Source: DATLNM01 sp035536775 (GTDB taxonomy: Bacteria; Actinomycetota; CADDZG01; WHSQ01). Taken from it: a stretch of DNA of 62,151 nucleotides. The DNA lies in the NCBI GenBank assembly GCA_035536775.1, contig DATLNM010000023.1:1-62151 (forward strand), in the 5' to 3' direction. Positions 49,864 to 57,949 of the stretch are shown piece after piece (the first letter of the stretch is position 1; each line of letters begins with the position of its first letter). Made by a program: the position numbers and the translations under genes. Under the pieces are notes generated by a model. The model did no database searches. It was not told the DNA's origin and saw nothing but the letters and a program-made list of their open reading frames with translations.

Positions 49864-50790
49864 CTAGATGGCCGCCACGATCTTCTGCGCAGCCGCGTAC
49901 GGGTCGATCCGGCGGCCCACCACCGCGTCGGTCATCTCGTCGAGAAGATCCGCGGCAGACTCGTCGACTCGGGCACGGAAGACCTCACCGACTATCTCGC
50001 GGATCTCTCGTTCGACTCGGCGGCGGCGACGGGCCGTCAGCTTGCCTTCGCTCTCCTGCCATGCACGGTGGGTTGCTATCGCGGCCCACAGCTCTGTGAT
50101 CCCTTCGTTCTTCACGGCGCTCGTCTCGACAACCGAGGGCTTCCAGCCGGGCGGCGAGAGCTCGAGCATCGACTTCAGTTCCCGGACGGTGTCACGCGCC
50201 CCGGGTCGGTCGGCTTTGTTTACGACGAATACATCCGCGATCTCCATCAGACCTGCCTTCGCAGTCTGGACGGCGTCCCCCCACCCTGGGTTCACCACGA
50301 CGAGCGTGGTGTCGCATGCGTCGGTGATCTCGACCTCGGCCTGACCCACACCTACCGTCTCGATGATGATGAGTGAGTGACCCGTTGCGTCGAGGACGCG
50401 GACCGCCTCGGGCGTGGCGAGGGCGATCCCTCCGAGATGTCCCCTCGTGGCCATCGACCGGATGAAGACCCCCGGGTCTGTCGCATGGCTTTGCATACGT
50501 ACACGGTCTCCGAGGAGCGCGCCTCCTGAGAATGGGCTCGAGGGGTCGATAGCCAGGACCGCGACGCTGAGGCCCTCGGCGCGCGCAACTCCGACGAGCT
50601 TTTCGGTCAGGGTCGACTTTCCGGCTCCGGGCGCGCCGGTGATCCCGAGCGAATACGCGTTGCCTGTGTGCGGATAGAGCGCGTGCATGACCTCGCCGAG
50701 ATCGGGCGCGCCGTCCTCGACCAGTGAGATCACACGAGCGATCGCCGCTCTCTCACCAGAGAGGGCGCGCTCGACGAGCGGATGGGACAA
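49864..50790 (-). CDS. meaB: MeaB/ArgK-type G protein chaperone of B12-dependent mutases
   Basis: 308 aa from TTG 50790. P-loop GAPGAGKST, switch region ETVGVGQAE, and NKAD (G4) identify the G3E-family MeaB/MMAA/MeaI group that guards adenosylcobalamin delivery to acyl-CoA mutases. The mutase alpha subunit at 46217-47896 is its likely client. It follows the NifU-like gene after 7 bases in the murA operon, an unusual placing. Confidence 0.93.
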   Translation of the reverse strand: MSHPLVERALSGERAAIARVISLVEDGAPDLGEVMHALYPHTGNAYSLGITGAPGAGKSTLTEKLVGVARAEGLSVAVLAIDPSSPFSGGALLGDRVRMQSHATDPGVFIRSMATRGHLGGIALATPEAVRVLDATGHSLIIIETVGVGQAEVEITDACDTTLVVVNPGWGDAVQTAKAGLMEIADVFVVNKADRPGARDTVRELKSMLELSPPGWKPSVVETSAVKNEGITELWAAIATHRAWQESEGKLTARRRRRVEREIREIVGEVFRARVDESAADLLDEMTDAVVGRRIDPYAAAQKIVAAI

Positions 50791-50797
50791 CGGCCTG

Positions 50798-51040
50798 CTA
50801 GGCCTCGATGGCGATGACGGAGGTGATGCCGGGAACCCGTTCCCTCAGGATCCGCTCGACACCCTGCTTCAGCGTCACTGGTGAGATCGGACAGCTTTCG
50901 CAGGTGCCGAACAACTGCACGGTGACGACCCCGTCGGTGACCGCCTCGAGCCTGATGTCTCCCCCGTCCATCTGGATAGCCGGCCTGATCAACTCCAGCG
51001 CCTCGCGGACCTGATCCTCGACCGTGACAGCCGTGCTCAT
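50798..51040 (-). CDS. NifU C-terminal-like Fe-S scaffold protein
   Basis: 80 aa from ATG 51040, overlapping the SpoIID-like stop (ATGA). The NifU_C motif is present: IQMDGGDIRLE and a CxxC at Cys47/Cys50 in GTCESCPISPVTL. Such proteins hold or transfer a [4Fe-4S] cluster between dimers. Its location between a cell-wall gene and meaB is unusual; no direct functional link is evident. Confidence 0.92.
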   Translation of the reverse strand: MSTAVTVEDQVREALELIRPAIQMDGGDIRLEAVTDGVVTVQLFGTCESCPISPVTLKQGVERILRERVPGITSVIAIEA

Positions 51041-52740
51041 CCCCCCGCTCTCCTTCTCGAACGCCGTCCCATCGTAACGGCAAGGGTCAGGAAGAAGAGG
51101 AACCCGACGACGGCCACGCCTACGATGATCGGCAGTGCATCTAGCTGCTCGCCGGTCACTGCGGCCGCGCTGGTGCGGCGTGCCTCTGGGGTGAAGGTCG
51201 GGGGCGGGAGGGCCACCTCGATAGCCAACTCCTCCGTCGTCCGGTCTGCACGGGCGGCTTGCGCGTTCAGCGCGACCAGATAGGTCCCTGGGACGTCGGG
51301 GGCGGTCCACTCGATCGTCCGACCACCCGCACTGAACACGAGCGGATCGGTCGGCGACCCCCCTGGATCGGTGACCACCGTCACGCGCGCCGGCTTCGAC
51401 AGCGAGAACGGGACGTCGAGAGTCTCCCCTGGTATCGCCTCCAGATCGTCGACGAGGAGTGCGATCCTGAGGGGAAGCCCGTACCCAACGGGTGGGTCGA
51501 CACGCAGTGCGCCGTGGTCATCGAGCTCGAACGCCCACGTTCCGAGTGCGTCCTCCACGACCGTCTCCCCGGACACGTCCACGATGGAGAACCCACCGTC
51601 AACGACGATGCGGTCAAGGCCCCACGCTAATCCCACCGTGATCGTCGGCGGAACGTCGTAGTGCCGGATCTCGATGCCCGTGTAGTAGTGCTCGAGGATG
51701 TCTCGGTGACCCACGCCTCGCAGCGCAAGCCCGTACGCGCCGTATTGCGACATGCCCACACCGTGCCCCCAACCCCGTCCGACGACGCGCGCCGTTCCGT
51801 CGACCGTTCGCATCTCGTAGCGATTGGACGGCAGTGTTTCGGGGAGGCGGCCGGAGCCCGTATCGGAGCGTCCGGGATAGGCCTTCGGAAAGAGTTCCGG
51901 CCCTTGATCACGCACGACGTCGCGCAGCTCCTCCGCCGTCACTCTCTCGTCACCGGCCGAGCCCGTCAGCACCACATCTAGATAGTGAAGGCCCTCGGCC
52001 GACGGGACGGTCTCGGCCGATACGAGCTCGCCGGACGCAGCCTCGGACCACAGCCCACCGGCGACCAACATGGTTTGCAGACGTGCGATGCGGAACCGTG
52101 CGCGCCAGCGGAACAGAGGCGACGCGCGCTCGGTAGGACTCTCGACGCCACGAAGATACGGGTAGTCCTGTTCGTCCGTGAAAATCTGCGGGTTGTCGAA
52201 CGTGACGCCCCCCGACGTCGAGTGATAACGAGCGAGGATCGGAGCGCCGTCGTAGAGGATGGCGTCGCCTGCCGTGTCTGCGACGGCCGCGGCCCACCGA
52301 TCACCGTCTTCCGCCAAGACGACGTCGGCGCCCGCGAAGACCTGACACTCGACCGATGCGCAGATGTCGAACCCGTAGTCGGCAGCGGCGCCGGCGGGGC
52401 CCTCGGACAAGGTGAAGAGCGCATAGGTGCGCGCCGCGATCGCCTGGGCCTGAAGAGCCTCCTCGGGCCAGTCGAGAGGAACCTCGTTCAGACCCAACAG
52501 GTAACGCTCGAGGGTGAGCTCGTTGGCAAGTACGAGCCCATCCGGTTGGACGTCGATCTCGAGCTCGCCGAGATAACTATGGAGACCTCTCACCTCGAGT
52601 GGCGTTGAAGAGGTCGGGACGAGACGAACGGGACCTCGCAGCGCGCCGGGCTCCCCCGACCGCTTCTTCTCCGCGGCCGGCGCTGCGCCGGCGAGCAGGA
52701 GGATCAGAGCGACGACCAGTGCAGAGAGACGCGTCGTCAT
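51037..52740 (-). CDS. SpoIID/LytB-domain protein, C-terminally anchored
   Basis: 567 aa. Signal peptide (LVVALILLLAGAAPAAE) followed by a SpoIID domain (about 50-370) with EALQAQAIAARTYALF, the catalytic-region motif ARYHSTSGG and GWGHGVGMSQYGA. SpoIID proteins act as lytic transglycosylases on denuded peptidoglycan in sporulation, but homologues occur in non-sporulating actinobacteria. An immunoglobulin-like region (about 390-530) and a C-terminal helix (IIVGVAVVGFLFFLTLAV) complete it. It is coupled to murA by TGATG. Confidence 0.9.
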   Translation of the reverse strand: MTTRLSALVVALILLLAGAAPAAEKKRSGEPGALRGPVRLVPTSSTPLEVRGLHSYLGELEIDVQPDGLVLANELTLERYLLGLNEVPLDWPEEALQAQAIAARTYALFTLSEGPAGAAADYGFDICASVECQVFAGADVVLAEDGDRWAAAVADTAGDAILYDGAPILARYHSTSGGVTFDNPQIFTDEQDYPYLRGVESPTERASPLFRWRARFRIARLQTMLVAGGLWSEAASGELVSAETVPSAEGLHYLDVVLTGSAGDERVTAEELRDVVRDQGPELFPKAYPGRSDTGSGRLPETLPSNRYEMRTVDGTARVVGRGWGHGVGMSQYGAYGLALRGVGHRDILEHYYTGIEIRHYDVPPTITVGLAWGLDRIVVDGGFSIVDVSGETVVEDALGTWAFELDDHGALRVDPPVGYGLPLRIALLVDDLEAIPGETLDVPFSLSKPARVTVVTDPGGSPTDPLVFSAGGRTIEWTAPDVPGTYLVALNAQAARADRTTEELAIEVALPPPTFTPEARRTSAAAVTGEQLDALPIIVGVAVVGFLFFLTLAVTMGRRSRRRAGG

Positions 52741-53993
52741 CAGTGATCGGCGACGGTCAGTGACGCGCCGAGGCCTTGGAGCTTCTCGCCGAAGGCCTCG
52801 TAACCCCGCTCGATGTGCCCCTCGTCGTGAACCTCGGTCCTTCCGTGCGCGCACAGGCCCCCCAGCACTAGTGCCGCGCCGGCCCTGATGTCGGGCGCCT
52901 GCACCGGCGCACCGGACAGACGATCGGTCCCCTTGACAACGGCATGGTGACCCTCGACGCGGATCTGACAACCCATCCGGTTGAGCTCGTCGACGAACAA
53001 GAACCTCGCTTCGAAGACGTTCTCGGTGAGGATCGATGGTCCCGTAGCTTGTGCGAGCAACACCATCATCAGAGGCTGCAGGTCTGTTGGGAAACCTGGG
53101 AACGGCAACGTCACCAGGTCCAGAGGCTCCGGACGACGGCTCATCGCGACTCTTACCTCGCCGTCACCTCGGGTTACCTCGGCCCCCGCACTCTCGAGCT
53201 TCCTGAGCGGCAACTCGATGTGCTCGGGCCGCACGTCCAGCAAGCGAACGTCGCCTCGGCTCGCTGTTGCGCCGATCGCGAAAGTCCCGGCCTCGATGCG
53301 GTCGGCGATGATTTCGTGCTCGACCCCACTCAACTCATCGACGCCCTCGATCGTGATCGTCGGTGTACCCGCGCCTGTAACACGCGCGCCGCACGCGTTG
53401 AGGAACGCGGCCAGGTCTTGGATCTCCGGCTCGCGCGCCGCGTTCTCGATGGTCGTGACACCGTCGGCGGTCACCGCGCTCATCAAGAGGTTTTCGGTTG
53501 CTCCGACTGAGGGGAACTCGAGCAGCACCGAGGCACCGTGCAGGCGTTCCACCATGCCCTCGACGAACCCATGTTCAGTTGAGAATTTCGCACCCATGCG
53601 CTCGAGGCCCTGAAGATGAAGGTCGATCGGACGCGACCCGATCGCGTCGCCGCCGGGCATCGCAACGCGAGCGCGTCCCAATCGCGCCAGAAGCGGCCCG
53701 AGCACCTGGATCGAGGCACGCATCTTCGTTACGAGCTCATAGGGGGTCTCGTGGGCGATATCACCCGAGGCGTCGATAGTCAGCCTGCCTTCGTCGAACG
53801 TGACGATGGCTCCGAGACGCTCGAGCACGTTCGACATCAGACCGACGTCGGTGATCGACGGCACCCGCCGAAGCGTCACCGTCCCGCGCACCAGCAGCGA
53901 CGCCGCCATCATCTTGAGCGCGGAGTTCTTCGCGCCGCTGATCCGCACGTCGCCTTCGAGCGCGCTCGGACCGTCTATCGAGTAGATCCTCAT
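52740..53993 (-). CDS. murA: UDP-N-acetylglucosamine 1-carboxyvinyltransferase
   Basis: 417 aa, first committed step of peptidoglycan precursor synthesis. Family landmarks: SGAKNSALKMMAA (conserved Lys22), MRASIQVLGP, and GFPTDLQP. The active-site loop reads MPGGDAIGSRPIDLH: Asp116 stands where most MurA enzymes have the Cys alkylated by fosfomycin. Asp at this place, as in Mycobacterium tuberculosis and Chlamydia, gives natural fosfomycin resistance. It starts the operon murA-spoIID-nifU-meaB. Confidence 0.97.
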   Translation of the reverse strand: MRIYSIDGPSALEGDVRISGAKNSALKMMAASLLVRGTVTLRRVPSITDVGLMSNVLERLGAIVTFDEGRLTIDASGDIAHETPYELVTKMRASIQVLGPLLARLGRARVAMPGGDAIGSRPIDLHLQGLERMGAKFSTEHGFVEGMVERLHGASVLLEFPSVGATENLLMSAVTADGVTTIENAAREPEIQDLAAFLNACGARVTGAGTPTITIEGVDELSGVEHEIIADRIEAGTFAIGATASRGDVRLLDVRPEHIELPLRKLESAGAEVTRGDGEVRVAMSRRPEPLDLVTLPFPGFPTDLQPLMMVLLAQATGPSILTENVFEARFLFVDELNRMGCQIRVEGHHAVVKGTDRLSGAPVQAPDIRAGAALVLGGLCAHGRTEVHDEGHIERGYEAFGEKLQGLGASLTVADH

Positions 53994-54002
53994 CCTTTTC
54001 CT

Positions 54003-54090
54003 CCGACGGAGCCTAAAGGCTGCCTCTGCGACGCGATCGTCAACGGAAATGGCATCTCCGCCCCCGGCGGAGCCGTGGCGATCGCTCCTG
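54003..54090 (+). repeat. Two-hairpin dispersed element, copy 2 (diverged)
   Basis: GACGGAGCCTAAAGGCTGCC gives hairpin 1 (AGCC-TAAA-GGCT, 54010-54021), then the shared linker TGCCTCTGCG (54021-54030). Hairpin 2 is longer than in the other copies: GCGATCG pairs with CGATCGC, enclosing an inner hairpin CTCCGCC/GGCGGAG. It lies upstream of murA. Confidence 0.6.
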
Positions 54091-54112
54091 GGCCATTATC
54101 GGGCCCTCAACG

Positions 54113-54138
54113 AAAAGCGGCCCCGCGAGGGGCCGCTT
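54113..54138 (-). terminator. Rho-independent terminator of the H1-like gene
   Basis: A perfect 10-bp stem AAGCGGCCCC / GGGGCCGCTT with a 4-base loop, followed on the minus strand by TTTTCG. It lies 25 bases past the stop of the minus-strand gene at 54163. Confidence 0.85.
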
Positions 54139-54162
54139 GACGGTTTGACGGGCTGATCGGGG

Positions 54163-54759
54163 CTATCGGCGGCCCGTGGACTTGCGTGCCGTCGACTTGC
54201 GTGCCGTCGACTTGCGTCCGGTGGACTTGCGTGCGGTCGACTTGCGTCCGGTCGCTTTGCGAGCCGTGGACTTCGCGCGTCCGGTGGTCTTCTTGGCGGC
54301 CGACTTGGCGCGTCCCGTTGTGCGCTTCGCCGTGGACTTTGCCCTGCCGGTCGACTTCTTGGCAGTGGACTTCGCGCGCCGGGTCGTCTTCTTCGCGGCC
54401 GACTTGGCGCGACCGGTAGCCTTCTTCGCAGCCGACTTCCGAGCCGTGGCCTTCTTGGCCGTCGACTTCCTGCCGGTGGCCTTCTTGGCTGCGGACTTCC
54501 TACCCGTCGACTTCTTGGCCGTGGGCTTGCGCGCCGAGCTCTTCTTCTTCGCGCCGGATCGTTTCGCTCCCGAACTCTTCTTGGAGGAGGCAGGTCGTGC
54601 GATCTCAGCACCCACCTGTGTTGCGGATGCGACCAAACCTCGAACCTTGGCGGTCGGGCCCGAGTCTGGCTCGTCGGGTGCCACTGTCTGCGCAGCCGTG
54701 TCGCCCACACCGGCGAACACGTCGCGCATGCGCTCTACCAACCCCCTGTCGTCCGCCAT
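54163..54759 (-). CDS. Histone H1-like protein with Lys/Ser/Thr/Ala/Arg repeats
   Basis: 198 aa. The first 55 residues are a short amphipathic, partly acidic segment (DRGLVERMRDVFAGVGDTAAQ). The rest is a degenerate repeat of 4-8 residues such as KKATGRKS, RAKSTAKK, TARKSTGR. This is the composition of bacterial H1-like nucleoid proteins and suggests DNA compaction or RNA binding. The low-complexity DNA may vary in length by slippage or recombination. It has its own terminator. Confidence 0.82.
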   Translation of the reverse strand: MADDRGLVERMRDVFAGVGDTAAQTVAPDEPDSGPTAKVRGLVASATQVGAEIARPASSKKSSGAKRSGAKKKSSARKPTAKKSTGRKSAAKKATGRKSTAKKATARKSAAKKATGRAKSAAKKTTRRAKSTAKKSTGRAKSTAKRTTGRAKSAAKKTTGRAKSTARKATGRKSTARKSTGRKSTARKSTARKSTGRR

Positions 54760-54931
54760 GTTTCTCCTCCCTGTCAGAAGCCCGTCCGTAAAGAAACGAG
54801 CCGCGACGAATCCACAAAGTGAATGCGTATCCTGCTTTTCCCTTCAACGCAAGAACAAAACAACCATCCGCGTCGGCGCGCGCGTCGCGATAGGTGGGTG
54901 ACTTTCACTTCAAGTGGGGTAGAAAGCCGTT

Positions 54932-55459
54932 ATGGCCAACATGAAATACCTCGGGATCTACCTCAACGACCACCTCGCGGGGTCGGTTGCAGGCATCGAA
55001 TTGGCCAAGAGGATCCGCGGTGAGAACGAAGGCACGCCACTCGGCGAGTTCCTTGCGGAGGTCATCCCAGTGATCGAAGAAGATCAGCAGACGGTCATCC
55101 TGATAATGGAAGAGCTAGGGGTGGCGCGAAGTCCCATCAAAGCCCCCGTCGCGTGGGTTGCAGAGCGACTCGGTCGACTGAAGCTGAATGGAGAGCTCAC
55201 CGGCTATTCACCGTTAAGCAGAGTCGTAGAGCTAGAAGGCTTGCTCATGGGGGTCCAAGGCCGGGCGTCATTGTGGAAGAGGCTCGCGAGCGTCCCGATC
55301 TTTGAAGGTCCAATAGCGTCGATCGATCCGGTCGCGCTGGCAGCGCGCGCAGACGAGAACATCTCTCAGATCCAGGACCATCTCGACGACGCGGCCCGAG
55401 CGGCATTCGCGGAGCCGGCTGATGCTGGAGAGCCGTCCCCGAAGACGAGCGTCAGCTAG
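54932..55459 (+). CDS. Conserved hypothetical helical protein, ferritin-like
   Basis: 175 aa, predicted as a helical bundle: MKYLGIYLNDHLAGSVAG, LGEFLAEVIPVIEEDQQTV, AERLGRLKLNGELTGYSPLSR. This pattern recurs in actinobacterial proteins of unknown function with a four-helix ferritin-like look, but the di-iron ExxH ligands are not evident. ATG 54932 or ATG 54941 could start it. It converges on the gene at 55456 through a shared CTAG. Confidence 0.7.
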   Translation: MANMKYLGIYLNDHLAGSVAGIELAKRIRGENEGTPLGEFLAEVIPVIEEDQQTVILIMEELGVARSPIKAPVAWVAERLGRLKLNGELTGYSPLSRVVELEGLLMGVQGRASLWKRLASVPIFEGPIASIDPVALAARADENISQIQDHLDDAARAAFAEPADAGEPSPKTSVS

Positions 55460-55944
55460 GCGCGGCGTTCCAACGCGTCTACGAGCGCCCCGGCAAGCGC
55501 GCTCGGATCCCGAGACCCGACAAGCAGAGGCTTCCTGTCCGAGAGGCGCAACCAGACACCCTGCGTGCCTCGGACGTTGTAGACCCACCCGAGCTTCGGG
55601 CTGTAGTGGATGCCCCACCCGACCCAGTCGCGCAGCGGGCGATACTTCTTCTCCTCGAGAGATTCGATGGTGTCGAGGTCGACGTCTCTCGTCCACAGGG
55701 GCACCCACTGGACCTCGAGGTGGTGAGTGGTAACGGTGGTGATCATCTTTGACGCTATGAGCAACGCGATCGGCAGCACTGCCCCGAGGACCCAGGACAG
55801 AACCAGGAACGCGTTCGGCGCGATCCCGCTGATGACGGTTCGGTGAGTGACGAATGCACAGAACGGAAGCACGAGGAGCCACACCCACCATGGGGGGCGC
55901 TGCTCCTCGCGATAAAGGAGCTCGGGTGCGGCCTGCTGGCTCAG
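55456..55944 (-). CDS. DUF6141-like membrane protein, probable CTG start
   Basis: 162 aa if initiated at CTG 55944, which overlaps the upstream zinc-ribbon stop as CTGA; the next canonical in-frame codon would cut off the conserved LLYREEQRPPWW. Two membrane helices (WVWLLVLPFCAFV and FLVLSWVLGAVLPIALLIA) precede a beta-rich PH-like domain (HHLEVQWVPLWTRDVDLDTI, YNVRGTQGVWLRLSDRKPLLVG). Function unknown. Confidence 0.75.
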   Translation of the reverse strand: MSQQAAPELLYREEQRPPWWVWLLVLPFCAFVTHRTVISGIAPNAFLVLSWVLGAVLPIALLIASKMITTVTTHHLEVQWVPLWTRDVDLDTIESLEEKKYRPLRDWVGWGIHYSPKLGWVYNVRGTQGVWLRLSDRKPLLVGSRDPSALAGALVDALERRA

Positions 55945-56150
55945 AGTCCCGACCCAGGATCGACGTCGAGCCTGGCCTCTATCAACCAGAGGTTCCGACG
56001 TACGCACTCTGGACAGAGCGCCAGCTTCCTGCCGCGTCCGTCGGGCATCTCCTGCCACCCCATCGGACACAGTCCCTGACGGCGCGGCGCAGAGATCCCG
56101 CACGACGAGCAAAAGACCCGGTTCCTTAGGTCGCTCGCGTGCTCGCTCAC
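55941..56150 (-). CDS. Small zinc-ribbon protein
   Basis: 69 aa from GTG 56150, with AGAGG 5 bases upstream. Two Cys pairs, VFCSSCGIS and ALCPECVRR, flank a Trp/Pro-containing middle (LCPMGWQEMPDGRGRK). It immediately follows atpC (8 bases) and is coupled to the membrane protein downstream. No family is recognised. Confidence 0.72.
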   Translation of the reverse strand: MSEHASDLRNRVFCSSCGISAPRRQGLCPMGWQEMPDGRGRKLALCPECVRRNLWLIEARLDVDPGSGL

Positions 56151-56158
56151 GGGGACCT

Positions 56159-56440
56159 CTATCCCGCGGCTGAGGCGGGGGCTGCAGGCTCCGCGTCATC
56201 GGCGAGAACGATGACGTGGTAGTCGTCGGCCGGCCCAGACGCCTCGAGGAATCCACCTGAAACTTGGAACGCCTCGCGGGTTGCTCCCGACACGATCGTC
56301 ACGAGCCCAGGCACAAGCGCGGCGAGGAACGGGATGTGGCCTTTCATGATCCCGAACTCGCCCTCGGGAGAACGCGCGATCACGAGCTCGGCCTCTCCCT
56401 GCCAGACCTTCTTCTCGGGTGAGACGATGCTTACCTTCAT
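56159..56440 (-). CDS. atpC: ATP synthase F1 epsilon subunit (short form)
   Basis: 93 aa containing the N-terminal beta-sandwich (MKVSIVSPEKKVWQGEAELV, GEFGIMKGHIPFLAAL) but not the C-terminal helical hairpin; instead it ends in an Ala/Pro-rich tail. The hairpin normally inhibits ATP hydrolysis, so inhibition may work differently here. It follows atpD with 3 bases between. Confidence 0.93.
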   Translation of the reverse strand: MKVSIVSPEKKVWQGEAELVIARSPEGEFGIMKGHIPFLAALVPGLVTIVSGATREAFQVSGGFLEASGPADDYHVIVLADDAEPAAPASAAG

Positions 56441-56443
56441 CGA

Positions 56444-57886
56444 CTACTCGGCCAGCTCGCGCGCTTTGGCCTCGGCCTCTTCGATCCCGCCGACCATGTA
56501 GAAGGCCTGCTCCGGAAGGTGGTCGAACTCGCCCTCCGTGATCGCCTTGAAGGACGCGAGCGTCTCCTCGAGTGGCACGTACTTGCCTGCGATACCCGTG
56601 AACTGCTCGGCGACGAAGAACGGCTGCGACAGGAAGCGCTGGATCTTGCGGGCGCGTCCGACGATGACCTTGTCCTCTTCGGCGAGCTCATCGATCCCGA
56701 GGATGGCGATGATGTCCTGAAGGTCCTTGTACCTCTGAAGGATCCTCTGAACGCGGAGCGCGACGTTGTAGTGCTCGTCGCCGACGTAGCGCGGGTCGAG
56801 GATGCGCGATGTCGAGTCCAGCGGGTCCACCGCCGGGTAGATACCGAGCTCCGAGATCTGACGCGAGAGGACGGTCGTAGCATCGAGGTGCGCGAACGTT
56901 GTGTGTGGTGCCGGGTCCGTGATGTCGTCGGCGGGGACGTAGATCGCCTGAAGTGACGTGATCGAGCGGCCTCTAGTGGAGGTGATCCGCTCCTGGAGGT
57001 TGCCCATCTCTTCGGAAAGTGTGGGCTGGTAGCCGACGGCGGATGGCATGCGGCCCAGCAGCGTCGAGACCTCGGAGCCGGCCTGCACGAACCGGAAGAT
57101 GTTGTCGACGAACAGAAGCACATCCTGGTGCTCGTGGTCGCGGAAGTACTCGGCCATGGTCAGGGCCGACAGTGCGACACGAAGACGCACGCCGGGCGGC
57201 TCGTCCATCTGGCCGTAGCAAAGGGCAGCCTTCTCGAGGACCCCCGACTCCTTCATCTCGAGCCAGAGGTCGTTGCCCTCACGGGTGCGCTCCCCAACGC
57301 CTGCGAACACTGACACACCACCGTGCTGGGTCGCCACGCGGTGGATCATCTCGAGGATGACGACGGTCTTGCCGACACCGGCGCCGCCGAACATCCCGAT
57401 CTTCCCGCCCTGGACGTACGGCTCGAGAAGGTCGATGACTTTGATGCCCGTCTCGAACAGCTCGGTCTTGGGCTCGAGGTCCTCGAACTTGGGCGGCGGA
57501 CGGTGGATCGGCCAACGCTCGATTCCTTCTGGAAGCGTCGATCCGTCAACCGGCTCACCCAGGACGTTGTAGACGTGGCCGAGGATCTCCTTGCCTACGG
57601 GCACCGTGATAGGCGCGCCTGTGTTGACGACCGGCGTTCCCCTCACGAGTCCATCGGTGGCTTTCATGCAGATCGCTCGGACAGTTGAATCGCCCAAGTG
57701 CTGCGAGACCTCGGCCGTGATGGTGTCGCTCTTCCCGGCGATCGTGCGTTGCACGGTCAGCGCGAAGCCGATCTCGGGCAGCGCGTTCGGAGGGAACAAG
57801 ACGTCGAGGACCGGTCCCGTAACGGCCAGGATCCTGCCGTCGGTCGTCTTCTTTGAATCGCTGAGTCGCTCCTCCGTTACCGCCAT
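56444..57886 (-). CDS. atpD: ATP synthase F1 beta subunit
   Basis: 480 aa. Walker A GGAGVGKTV, Walker B region VLLFVDNIFRF, and the coupling loop DELAEEDK (DELSEED type) are intact. It holds the catalytic sites of F1. Starting ATG 57886; about 60 bases separate it from atpG. Confidence 0.98.
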   Translation of the reverse strand: MAVTEERLSDSKKTTDGRILAVTGPVLDVLFPPNALPEIGFALTVQRTIAGKSDTITAEVSQHLGDSTVRAICMKATDGLVRGTPVVNTGAPITVPVGKEILGHVYNVLGEPVDGSTLPEGIERWPIHRPPPKFEDLEPKTELFETGIKVIDLLEPYVQGGKIGMFGGAGVGKTVVILEMIHRVATQHGGVSVFAGVGERTREGNDLWLEMKESGVLEKAALCYGQMDEPPGVRLRVALSALTMAEYFRDHEHQDVLLFVDNIFRFVQAGSEVSTLLGRMPSAVGYQPTLSEEMGNLQERITSTRGRSITSLQAIYVPADDITDPAPHTTFAHLDATTVLSRQISELGIYPAVDPLDSTSRILDPRYVGDEHYNVALRVQRILQRYKDLQDIIAILGIDELAEEDKVIVGRARKIQRFLSQPFFVAEQFTGIAGKYVPLEETLASFKAITEGEFDHLPEQAFYMVGGIEEAEAKARELAE

Positions 57887-57949
57887 CTACCCCTCCAATT
57901 TTGTTCTGCGTCCGGCCGAGGCCGCCCGCTCGGTGTCCAAAGTTCTTCT

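Noticed and set aside
52864..52875. CACTAGTG inside murA, similar to the palindromic element terminus
   Set aside because: It lies in conserved MurA coding sequence and lacks the following CCGTC arm, so it is a chance match.
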